From positions 72,383,025 to 72,447,024 of the forward strand of contig CM039463.1 in assembly GCA_022414725.1 (NCBI GenBank): DNA of 64,000 nucleotides. The letters are read 5' to 3'. Shown one piece after another: positions 10,589 through 20,330 of this stretch. Every line of letters starts with the position of its first letter. The stretch's first letter is position 1. Both the position numbers and the translations under genes were made by a program. The DNA comes from Microglena sp. YARC. Lineage: Eukaryota > Chlorophyta > Chlorophyceae > Chlamydomonadales > Chlamydomonadaceae. The notes beneath the pieces are model-generated. The model ran no database searches. It was not told the DNA's origin and worked only from the letters and a program-made list of their open reading frames with translations.

Positions 10589-13500
10589 CTAAGAAGAAGC
10601 GGTCATTCCAAGCATTCGGACAAACCGCCAGAATACGGCAGGATCAAGGGGCTTGGTGAAGGGGTCAGCACAGTTGTCCTTAGTGTTAACATAGGCAACA
10701 CCCAGTTGGCCACCCTCCACCAGCTCCTTGATGTAGTGATGAAGAACATCAATGTGCTTGCTGCGAGGGAGAAGCTGCCAGTCAGTGGCCCAACTCAGAG
10801 ACCCTAAGTTGTCACCCTGGATGGTTACCAAACCACAAGGCAGACCCAGATCCACCCTCAACTTCTTCAACCATTGCACCTCCCTGGCAGTCTGAGACAG
10901 GGCCTGATACTCAGCCTCACTAGAGCTAATGGCAACAGTAGGCTGCCTCTTGCTCATCCAGTTCACTACGCACCCCCCAGCTAGCACAGCAAAGCCTGTC
11001 TGAGACCTCCTGTCAGACCCATCATCAGCAAAGGAAGAGTCACTAAAAACAGTAAAAGAGAACTCAGGGCTGTGGGTGTAAGTAAGTCCCAGGTGGGAAT
11101 GTGACCTCAAATACAAGAGTAAACGCTTGGCTGCCCCCCAGAGGGGGACGGTAGGGTGAGCAGAAAACCTGGACAGGTAGCTCACAGCAAAAGAAATATC
11201 AGGCCTGGTGCAAGTAGCCAGGTATAGCAAAGCACCCACAAGAGAAAGGTACTGGCTATTAGAGGGCAGGGGGTCTCCATGAGGGTCAGTGACGGTGCAC
11301 TTGGCCATGGGGGCAGAAAACTTGGGCTTGGCAGCAGCAGTAAGACCAAACTGCTCCACCAGATCAACAATGTAGGAGTGCTGGGAGAGGTTGATCTGAA
11401 CACACCTGCCTTCAGAGTCAAGTGGAGCCATGTCCAAGGATAGGAACTGAACCGGTACACCCATCTCTTTGACCTCCCAGCCAGCTTTCTCCATAGCCTT
11501 GATGAGCAAAGCATATAAAGCTAGCACACTAAAAGCACAGATAAAATCATCAACATAGGTCAGGACATAGCTCCACCCACCAAAAGAATCCCTCCTAAAA
11601 TACAGAGCAGGTTCTGCTTTGCACATAGTAAACCCATGTGCAACCAAAACCCGCTTGACATCCATACTCCAAGCCCTGGGCGCCTGTTTCAAACCATTAA
11701 GGGACTTGATCAGTTTGCACACAAGGGGAACACCGTTAGGACCAAGTACCTTCAAGCCCTCAGGCTGGTGGCAGTACAGGTCCAGACCAGGTTCTAGCTT
11801 AGCATTCAGAAATGCAGTCTTGATGTCCAGCTGCCGAACAAACATCTTCCTATGAGTGATGGCAGCAAGGAGCACCCTCAGACCTGCTTTAGAGGAAACG
11901 GGGGCATATACGTCATGAAAGTCCAGCCCAGGACGCTGCAGAAAACCACGGACCACAAAACGTGCCTTAAAGCGCACAGATCCATCAACCCCAACCTTCT
12001 TCACAAATAACCACCTGCCAGACAGGATCCTCTGCTTAGGAGGCTGCGGAGTGAGTGCCCAAGTACCATGGGCATTTAGGGACGCCATCTCATCCTTCAT
12101 AGCAAGCAGCCACTGATCCCTGTCAGGGTTGGAGGGAAGCATGGCAGCCTTATAGGTTAGTTCAGTGGAGGTGGAAATGTAAGCTCCCACGTACAAGCAG
12201 TTTACTTGTACATGAGCAGCAGGGATATAAGCAATATCAGCAGTAACCGGTAGTATAGCCCCCAGTGCAGAACTACTGCCTGGTTGAACAAGGCCGGCAT
12301 TATTTGCCTCTATATCAACGAATCCTGGGTCGACTGGAACATCCCAGCCATACGCAGTATCGGAACCAAACCAGTGTTCAAGGTCATCACTCACACTATC
12401 GGTGACGGCTACATCGTCGCAATGCCAGGTCCGGTATAAACCACCTGGGTCAGCAGGAGGCGAAGGGATCAACAACACCTGCGAGCCGTCCGAACAGGTG
12501 GACGGGGGGTGGCGACGTGTAGGCAGCGGACTTATGACAGGCTCCACTATGACCTGAGGCTGTCCATATCCTAAAGCTTCGCCGACGGAACGTGGCGCAG
12601 AGGAAGGCCTGGCGACCCCCTGAGATTCGGGTAAAAAAGTGCCTGAAGGAACAGCAGAATCCCCCTTGCCCAGTACCTTCACACGCGATACAGCACCATC
12701 AGTCCCTGGCCTGGGACGCAAATTCATCCCATGACCAGCACAGCGGTCAACAATCGGGGTTGGTAATGGGTCTAGGACATTACCAGTAGTATCAAGCACT
12801 TGTCCGTTGATAGCGGCAGGGGTGCGAGAAACATACCGGGATCCATCATAGGGAGATAGCCCAGGGATGCAGTTATAGCTGAACTGCTCGTAGAAAAGCA
12901 CATCACGACTCTCTACCACCTGGCGCAACTTATTAGGAACCCAAACAAAATAACCCTTGCTCACCAGAGAATACCCAACCAGTCTACCAGATAACGCCCT
13001 TTCGTCCAGCTTGTTGCGCTTCTTCCCATTGACTAATGTAACATAGCAAGGGCAACCAAACACACGCAACAACGACACATCAGGCATAACCCCGAAGAAC
13101 AGCTCATAAGGAGTCTTGTCACCCTGATTGGGCAGCCGATTTCGTAGGTAACAAGCAGCTAGGAAGGCATAGGGCCAAAAGGACTTAGCTAGTTTAGACT
13201 CTAAGTGAATACTCCTAGCTATGTTCTGCAAGACCCCATTATACCTCTCCACAGTCGCATTCTGCTGAGCAGTGTATGCCATAGATAATTCATGCACAGC
13301 TCCTATCGATTTCAACCAATCCTCGAACCACTCCACTATAAATTCCTTAGCCCTGTCAGATCTCAGACATTTGAAAGCAAACCCTTGCAGCTGATTCATC
13401 CATCTGAGGATGATAGTTTGGACTGCTAAGGGAGCTTCACCCTTGGTTCTCAAGCACAATACCTCAGCATAGCCAGAGTATTGGTCTGTGAGACACAAGA

Positions 13501-14299
13501 TGTAAAACTCCCCACGCAAACCCCTAACATGAACTGGTCCCATGATGTCCAAGTGAAGACGTTGGAGAGGTGCACGGATCTTAGTTTTGCTTGCCTTAGG
13601 AAAAGGGAGACGTTTTGCCTTTGCCTTCTGGCAAGCATCACATGGGATCTTAGCCAGTTTCTGTACTTGTTAGAGGGTGAGGGGTAAGTTGTTAACCAGA
13701 CCATCCCTGACAACCTTGTGCATGGCATCATAGCCAGGGTGACCCAGCCGCCTATGCCACAGCCATTCAGGAGTGGTAGGGATCACAACTCCACCATCCT
13801 CATCAACATCAAGTGCAAAAACTGGGTAATGGTTAGCACTAAACAAACGGCCATTGGGGTTTACACAAGGACTACAAGTAAACTTGTATACACCATCACT
13901 GGAGGCAGGGAAAGACCAGAGCACATGAGAGTTCTGAGTGGCAGTACAACTAAGACTATCAAAAGAAACCTTGCAGTGATGAGAGTGAGCCACAGCATTT
14001 ACCGACAGGAGGTTCACCGGACAGTGGGGTATGTAGAGTACATTTGTTAGAGTGATAGAAGTTGGTAACCAATCACTACATAACACAATGGACCCCTCAC
14101 CCACTGACCGTTGAACCACCCCATCACCAAATTTAACTGATGGTCCATTCCTAGAAGCATTATACACAGCGAACAACGATAGATCACCTGTGATGGACAT
14201 CCCAGCTCCAGAATCAACATGCCAGACACCCGCAGACAGGCTCGGGCTACAGACGTTAGAAAATTTCGAGGTGCAAGAGAATAGGACAGAGCTTACCTC
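10589..14299 (-). CDS. pol: copia element 1 pol polyprotein (one in-frame TAA)
   Basis: Pol reads 1237 codons from just after the gag amber codon (14300-14302) to TAG at 10589. Domains in order: aspartic protease with WHVDSGAG (codons 26-33), integrase HHCC finger (HRRLGHPGYDAMH ... CDACQKAK), integrase core (LHLDIMGP, LRSDRAKEF, QQNATVERYNG), RT (RQLDIKTAFLNA, YVDD near 11550), RNase H (SDSSFADD ... SSSEAEYQALS) and the usual copia end TKPLDP. Codon 210 is TAA (13670-13672) where element 2 has CAA, a simple nonsense change. The rest is open. The product would copy element RNA and insert it; this copy probably cannot make a full polyprotein. Confidence 0.92.
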
Positions 14300-16126
14300 C
14301 TACTTCTGCATAGCAAACCCATCAATTTGAGCCTGCAAGGAGGACAGTTGCTTTGGAGTAAGCGCACCCGGAAGGGCCAAGTTAACGGGCATCGGTCCAG
14401 GACGCGATGCACCATCCTTGCCCCTTTTCAGGTGCGGGTGCTTCGTCCAGCAGCGGTCCTCCGAGTGACCCTCCTTATGGGCGCATGGTCCCCAAGTGCA
14501 TTCCAGGCGCCTCTTGGTAGACCCAGAACCCTGAGAACCAGTTCCCTGCCTCCGCAGAAGTGCAGCATTGGCAGGAAACTGGGGAATGTTCCGGGACCAA
14601 CCAGGGTGCCTGGCATCAGACCTGGGGAGTGCTATGTTCAGAATGTCTAGCGTCCTATAGTCCTCTAGACAGGACCAGTACTCAACAGGCTGCTGGTTGT
14701 ACAGCATGACACCATACTTGATCCGCAGCGATTCGAAACGGGGCAGACTCGCACCTTGAACTATGATACCCATGGCGTGACGCTGAGTCTGCGGAGACCC
14801 AGCAATGCGGAGGTCCGTGCACAGACCGCGAACTCGACGAAAGAAAACGTCAACCTGCTCCTGAGGGTTCATGACAGACTCAAGATACTCTTTCATCAAG
14901 AGAGGGACACGAGAGGCAAGGGCATCAGACTGCTACCTCCGGATATGCAACAAGATATCCCGAGGCGAAGCAAAGTCCTGGTATACCTTGACTAAGGCAT
15001 CCGTCATATTGGCAAGCATCATGGTTAAGATCATGAACTCCTGACAGGGCAGGGGCAGTGCACTGAAACCCAACAGTGCAGGATCGACACGAGACTCACC
15101 ATGAGAGGCCGACGTTCCAGCAGCAGGAGTAGCAGTCCTAGGAGCTAAAGACTCACGAATCCCCAGAAAATACTCAGCAGCAAGACCAGCGTCATAAGCG
15201 CGCTGGTCATCTAAGTTCCTGATCTCAGACACGGACTGCGCAACACTCAGTACTAGCTCGAAGTCCGGACGAACAGGACAGAAAGGTTGGGGCACCTTGA
15301 CGAACTGGTAACCCCGCAGGTCATTGTTCCTACGTCCAATGCCCCCAAAGGTCACACCATTAGCAGCAGGGTACCAAATCCCCTGCTTAACCTGTCCTAG
15401 AAACTCCCGGCACTGAATACCAAGCTCAGAGAATGCCATCACGCGCAGAGTGCGACCCTTGCTATCACAATTGGCCCTAGTGGCCTCCATATCCATCCTA
15501 CCGTACAGGGTGCGGCCCAAGGATTCGCCATCAGAGTGCTCCTGGCGGATAAGACGACAGTCCTGCAGCCGCAGGTGCAGAGGAGGTCCTCCAGTAAGCA
15601 GATGCTCGCAGGACTGGCAGGACAGCGAAGGATGCGCAGGAGGCAGAGGGCCAGGAGGCGGAGGCATCTCCACCGGCGGAGGCGGAGGGGGCTCCTGCGA
15701 AGTGCCAGCAGAGGATGTGCGGACCGCCGTAGCAGCAGCTTCTCGAGCATGAGTATTGTAGCCAGGGAGACCTCGCTCCATAGGCATGGTAAAAGACGCA
15801 GACCTATTCATCAAAGACGGCCTGGCCACCTCCGGGTGGACCGGTGGAAGGGGCGCAAGCAGAGGCGCAGACGAGGGCTCAGGCTTATACACAGGGGAAG
15901 GCTCAAGCGCAGGCGCCGATGAAGGTTCATACACTGGTGAGACGGTGGCAGTGTGAAACACACGAGAAGCAGTCGATGGAGTAACTCCACCGAAGTCACC
16001 ACTCGTAGCACTCTGCAGGTCATCATCATCATCAGTCATACTATCATCATCGCTGAATCGGGCAGCTGGAGGCGGAGGTGCCCTCGCGTACTGGATGATC
16101 TGAGTAGAGACACAACAGAGACGCAT
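14300..16126 (-). pseudogene. gag: copia element 1 gag (in-frame TAG and 5' frameshift)
   Basis: Compared with the open gag of element 2, this one has an extra in-frame TAG at 14933-14935 (element 2 has ACG there) and a C run of nine (16199-16207) where element 2 has seven, which shifts the N-terminal part. The visible product is proline-rich at the N-terminus (PPPPPP around the middle), followed by a capsid-like region. Near the C-terminus is a zinc-knuckle-like motif CTWGPCAHKEGHSEDRC, spaced CX4CX5HX4C instead of the usual CX2CX4HX4C. It ends in TAG at 14300-14302, directly followed in frame by pol. Gag would form the particle that packages the element RNA. Confidence 0.8.
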
Positions 16127-16506
16127 CAGAACGTCCTCAACTTTAGGAGAGAGGCGTCGGACAGTAGCAGAAGGAACCGCAGAGTTGGAGAATTGATTGG
16201 GGGGGGGTTACTTCCACGATGGCGGAAGGACTCTCATGACCGTTAGCAGAGGCCGCTGGCGCACAAACATCTAGCCAATCATTAAAAATAACCGTGTCCT
16301 CCGTTGGAAGGACTCGGTCGCAGCCATTGCTTATGATGACACTGCGAATCCCGCGCGACCAAGAAAGACCATTGGACTCATGGAGTTTCTCAAAGCCGGC
16401 GGGAGTTCCTCGAGGAAGTAGCATTGAAAAGCAGTGGTAAAATGAAGGACCGTATAACCAGGGCAACTCAGTACTGATCAGACCGGAGCGTGATGGGCCC
16501 ATAACC

Positions 16507-16789
16507 TATCAGCTTGAATACACTCCAGAGAGTGGACAGAGATGCTTGCGTGAAGCAGACGCGCCAATCTATACACGGAGACGAGAATAACGTTACAAGC
16601 ACAAGAGACCCATCAAGGGGCACCAGTGGAGGAAGGAGCGGCAGCCTGTAACCCAACAGGGTACAGGCTGACCGGTGACGCAGCCAGCAGGTAGCTGTCA
16701 CAGTAAAGGCAGAGCCGATAGTTCTAAGGAAGTACATAAGAAGTCACCAAGACATAAAACAAGTGAGAGCACCGCTATTCATGCTGATA
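16507..16789 (-). repeat. LTR of copia element 1 (5' LTR)
   Basis: 283 bp, nearly identical to 9979-10261. It is the promoter-bearing 5' LTR for the minus-strand gag-pol. Confidence 0.92.
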
Positions 16790-17116
16790 ACCTGGGGGCG
16801 CGATGGACCAAAACGGGAATAAACATTCTATATCGCGCGTGCGTGATATATCGTGGTTATGCATTTCGCTGAATAGCGAGCTAAGTCTTCTTGTTATGGT
16901 TGCCGGTATCTCGAGGAGCAGGAGCTAGGGGCAGTGGCGACAAGGAGGCGAGGGCAGGAGCTAGGGGCAGAGAGCAGGGTCGACACTCCAACTCCGACTG
17001 CACAAAGTGAAATGAAATTGGGTAAGAAACTCGAAGTCAGCCAGATAGCAAATCAAAAAGCAACTCGCAATTCAACGAGTCAACTCGCAAGTCAGCAATT
17101 TAGCTAATCGACTGGT
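16790..17116. other. TIR-element interior between the two copia elements
   Basis: Starts with the duplicated ACCTG and the resumed 58-bp unit, then has GGAGCTAGGGGCAG-type repeats, which recur near 26290. It ends in CTGGT, the target duplication of element 2. No gene. Confidence 0.55.
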
Positions 17117-17456
17117 TATCAGCTTGAAATCACTCCGGTAGAGTGGACAGTAGATTAAAGCAGCGGAACAGACGCACCAATCTATACACGGAGACAAGGA
17201 TAACGTTAGAGACACAGGGGACCCATAAAGGGGCACCTGTGGTGAAAGGAGACGGTAGACAGGAACCTAACAGGGTACAGATCAGACCGTATGAGACAGG
17301 AGATCAGAACGTAGGTGACAGGAAGCTGCCACTGAGTCATCTCAAGATGACTCAGTCCCACGGGAAGCTGGCTCAGGAGAGCCGATAGTTCTATGGGAGT
17401 ACATAAGTAGTCACCAAGTCATAAAACGCGTGAGAGCACCGCTATACATGCTGATA
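17117..17456 (-). repeat. LTR of copia element 2 (3' LTR)
   Basis: 340 bp, TATCAGC to GCTGATA, about 99% identical by eye to 25857-26196. Confidence 0.92.
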
Positions 17457-17530
17457 CTCCACCTATGACACAGGTGACATACATTAGTACTACTCCACCT
17501 ATGGCACTGGTGACATAGAACTATATGTAA

Positions 17531-17561
<31 letters not shown>

Positions 17562-17858
17562 CAAAGAACTCCGAAAAAAAAAATCGAGAGAAACTTCAAA
17601 TGAAACCCAAAGGGTGTAAGGGAAGGTATGAAGCAAGGCAAAGAACCAAAATTTGCCAAGTGGATATAAGAGGACAACTAAATATCAAAGTCGGGTAACA
17701 ACGGTATAGAAAACCCGATCCGGGAATAGGAACCTAATGCCAATCAATGATAACTTAAAGAAACTCTAAATGTAACCAAAGAAACCCTAAAATGTAACCA
17801 AAAATTCCAGAATACATGTAACCAACATTCTAGAATACATGTAACCAAAAAAAATGGT
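17457..17858. other. copia element 2 internal region between pol stop and LTR
   Basis: Non-coding, with an A run at about 17537-17560 and repeated ATGTAACCAA words near 17770-17850. Equivalent to 10262-10588 in element 1. Confidence 0.6.
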
Positions 17859-18230
17859 TTAAGGAGAAGCAGTCATTCCAAGCATGCGAATGAAACGCCA
17901 GAACACCATAGGATCAAGGGGCTTGGTGAAGGGGTCAGCACAGTTGTCCTTAGTGTTAACATAGGCAACATCCACCTGGCCATCCTCCACCAGCTCCTGG
18001 ATATAGTGATGGATGACATCAATGTGCTTGTTGCGAGGGAGCAGCTGACAGTCATTGGCCCAGCTCAAGGACCCCAAGTTGTCACCCTGAATGGTGACCA
18101 GGTCACAAGGCAGCCCTAGATCAATTCTCAATTTTTTCAACCATTGCACCTCCCTGGCAGTCTGAGACAGGGCCTGATACTCAGCCTCACTGGAGCTAAC
18201 AGCAACAGTGGGTTGCCTTTTGCTCATCCA
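17859..18230 (-). CDS. pol: copia element 2 pol, 3' part (RNase H), cut off by LINE
   Basis: 124 codons from the tryptophan of the NW motif through SSSEAEYQALS to TKPLDP and the stop TAA. It continues the frame of 20331-23669. The two parts together give 1237 codons, exactly the pol length of element 1, so the LINE is the only interruption. Confidence 0.9.
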   Translation of the reverse strand, partial: WMSKRQPTVAVSSSEAEYQALSQTAREVQWLKKLRIDLGLPCDLVTIQGDNLGSLSWANDCQLLPRNKHIDVIHHYIQELVEDGQVDVAYVNTKDNCADPFTKPLDPMVFWRFIRMLGMTASP

Positions 18231-20325
18231 TAGGAAAGATCTTCTCCCTTTGCATGCTACGTAGACTAGATGATTGGTCAGAAGAATTCAACCTCAGAGC
18301 CGCTGGCCAATATGGATTTAGAAGTGGTAGGGGTACTGCAGATGCATCATTCATTCTTAACCATATTGTAGATAAATATAGAGAAAAGAAAAAACCACTC
18401 TTTGTGGCTTTTGTTGATTTCAAGAAGGCTTATGATTGGGTCAACAGAGACTTGCTATGGGATTGCTTAGCAAGGCTAGGAGTCAAGGACCCCTATCTCA
18501 GTATTCTGAAGTCCATGTATATTCATGTTGTTTTCCAAGTTCGCCTACATGGGGACATTGGATCCTCCTTTCCATCCCTTGTAGGAGTTAAACAAGGAGA
18601 CCCCCTATCCCCACTCCTATTCGGTCTGTTCATTGATAGAATTGAATCGTTCCTCCAATCCAAGCTCCCAAATGTAGGGGCTGAGCTTAGGGGAAAGATT
18701 CTGCAACTGTTACTTTATGCTGATGACCTAGCTATAATGGCAGAATCCCCGGCAGATATGCAAGCGATGCTTGACTGTCTGAGAGATTTCTGTGAGGCTA
18801 CTAAGATGGCTGTGAATATAAAGAAAACTGAGATTGTCGTTTTCAACAAGCAATTCTGTGATGAGGCCCGCATGGATCCTGATTACAAATTTGTCTATGA
18901 TGGAGCACAACTTTCTACAAAGTTATCTTTTATCTACTTGGGATCCCTCTTTGTGGATGGTGACTCAAGCAATCGTGCAAAAGCTGCTTTTTCTAGGATG
19001 CTCACTAAGGCCCAAAAGGCACACCACATGCTCCGTAGGCGATGCCATACTATGGAGATATACAATATTGATATTCTCACCCACCTGTTTGATTCTCTTG
19101 TACAACCTATCCTGAATTTTGGCTGTGAGGTGTGGGCTCCTTCTATTCTGAACAACACACTTATCTCAAATGACCATGCTTGTGAGAAATGGCATAGAGG
19201 TATACTTAAACAAATGTTGGGTGTTTGCCAATCTACTACATCTAATATTATCATGGAAGAGCTGGGTAGAACCCCGTTGTGTTTTGCTTGGCTTAAACAA
19301 GCTTTGCGCTTCTGGAACAAGACCATACATAAAGAACCTGAGGATCTCATTAGAATGGCTCTTGAGGAATCTTTTGACTCCAACACTGGCTGGGTTCATG
19401 ACTTGCGTTGTGCTCTCCACAAGCTAGGATCCAGTAAAAACATCAACATTTTGGAGGCTGTCGATGTCGAAGGTATTATGTCTGAAGTTTTTGAGTCATG
19501 GAGGTTTAAGTACCCAAGTGACACCAATGCAGTTAGAGACATCCCTGATGAGAGAAGGGTTGGCTTTAAACGCCTCCGATACCAAAAATGGTTCGCAGCC
19601 AACAGCAATGATGAGAATGGCTTGATTCCCTTTACATCCGCCTTACATAAGCAGGATCAGATTCGTTCTATAGCACAGTTTAGAATGGGTTCCCATTGGC
19701 TGAACACAGAAAGAATGAGGGTGGTGGATAGAGCACACATCCCTCGCTCAATGAGACACTGTCAAATGTGTGGGTTCCAAAAACCTGAGGATGAAATGCA
19801 TATGTTTGAGTGCCCTTTTTATAATGATATTCGCCTCCGCTACCAGAAGCTGTTTACAGATATTTATAGGCATGTCCATGAGGATACCAACTTAACCGTA
19901 TGGAATGTGGAATTCTGCGATTCCACATTCAGAACCTTTATGAATGGAAATGGCACTAAGTCTTTTTGGAGCAACCTAGCCGACTATCTTTCTACTTGTA
20001 GAAGAGCAAGACAGGAAGCCCTGGACTGCTTAGTGGCACCGTAATTTATCATCCCTTTTTTTCTTCTTCTTGTGACTTCTCATTTGTTAGCTTCTTACCT
20101 CCGCCACTGTAAGTGGTTGAGATCTGGGTCCGGCTCTAAGGGGTTTAATACCTACGCCACCAAAACGGTGGTTGGGAGTTTGGTTTGTTTGTCCTCGACA
20201 CACCCCTGATGTAATGGGGTTTTTTGCTTTGTGGGTGCTTTTTCTTTTTGTTTAAAGCACAGAGTCTCATACACCCTCGCGGTGTCAAGTAGACTTTAAC
20301 ATGTAATGTAATGTAATGTAATGTA
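18231..20325 (+). mobile_element. 5'-truncated LINE inserted into copia element 2 pol
   Basis: 2095 bp flanked by ATCCA (18226-18230; 20326-20330). It begins inside the RT domain and ends in a (TGTAA)n tail, both typical of target-primed insertion with 5' truncation. The orientation is opposite to pol. A very short copy of the same 3' end is at 38457-38586. Confidence 0.9.
18254..20044 (+). CDS. LINE ORF2 fragment: reverse transcriptase and C-terminal zinc motif
   Basis: 596 codons, open without a stop, and open upstream to the insertion edge (18233), so the first ATG is not a real start. RT motifs: GFRSGRGTADASF, AFVDFKKAYDWVN, GVKQGDPLSPLLF and LLLYADDLAIM (YADD at 18716-18727). The C-terminal part has CQMCGFQKPEDEMHMFEC, the zinc motif common in LINE ORF2. 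Endonuclease and N-terminal RT regions are missing, so this copy is dead on arrival. The clade is unassigned. The intact frame implies a recent insertion. Confidence 0.93.
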   Translation: MLRRLDDWSEEFNLRAAGQYGFRSGRGTADASFILNHIVDKYREKKKPLFVAFVDFKKAYDWVNRDLLWDCLARLGVKDPYLSILKSMYIHVVFQVRLHGDIGSSFPSLVGVKQGDPLSPLLFGLFIDRIESFLQSKLPNVGAELRGKILQLLLYADDLAIMAESPADMQAMLDCLRDFCEATKMAVNIKKTEIVVFNKQFCDEARMDPDYKFVYDGAQLSTKLSFIYLGSLFVDGDSSNRAKAAFSRMLTKAQKAHHMLRRRCHTMEIYNIDILTHLFDSLVQPILNFGCEVWAPSILNNTLISNDHACEKWHRGILKQMLGVCQSTTSNIIMEELGRTPLCFAWLKQALRFWNKTIHKEPEDLIRMALEESFDSNTGWVHDLRCALHKLGSSKNINILEAVDVEGIMSEVFESWRFKYPSDTNAVRDIPDERRVGFKRLRYQKWFAANSNDENGLIPFTSALHKQDQIRSIAQFRMGSHWLNTERMRVVDRAHIPRSMRHCQMCGFQKPEDEMHMFECPFYNDIRLRYQKLFTDIYRHVHEDTNLTVWNVEFCDSTFRTFMNGNGTKSFWSNLADYLSTCRRARQEALDCLVAP

Positions 20326-20330
20326 ATCCA

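Larger units (their letters stand above)
9979..16789 (-). mobile_element. Ty1/copia retrotransposon, element 1 (complete, decayed)
   Basis: 6811 bp between perfect 5-bp target duplications ACCTG (9974-9978; 16790-16794). It is bounded by two 283-bp LTRs with only about four differences, so it inserted fairly recently. The gene order gag, protease, integrase, RT, RNase H on the minus strand defines copia. LTR ends are TATCAGC and GCTGATA rather than TG and CA. Next to the 5' LTR (minus strand, leftward from 16506) is GGTTATGGGCCC, which matches the complement of the anticodon arm of initiator tRNA-Met, as in Drosophila copia, which primes with half a tRNA. Confidence 0.93.

Noticed and set aside
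15439..16032. Arg/Leu-rich frames on both strands of the gag region
   Set aside because: Shadow frames of the proline-rich part of gag.
20145..20330. C-terminal extension of copia element 2 pol past the NW motif
   Set aside because: The added codons are the LINE 3' end read on the opposite strand; the true pol continuation is at 17859-18230.
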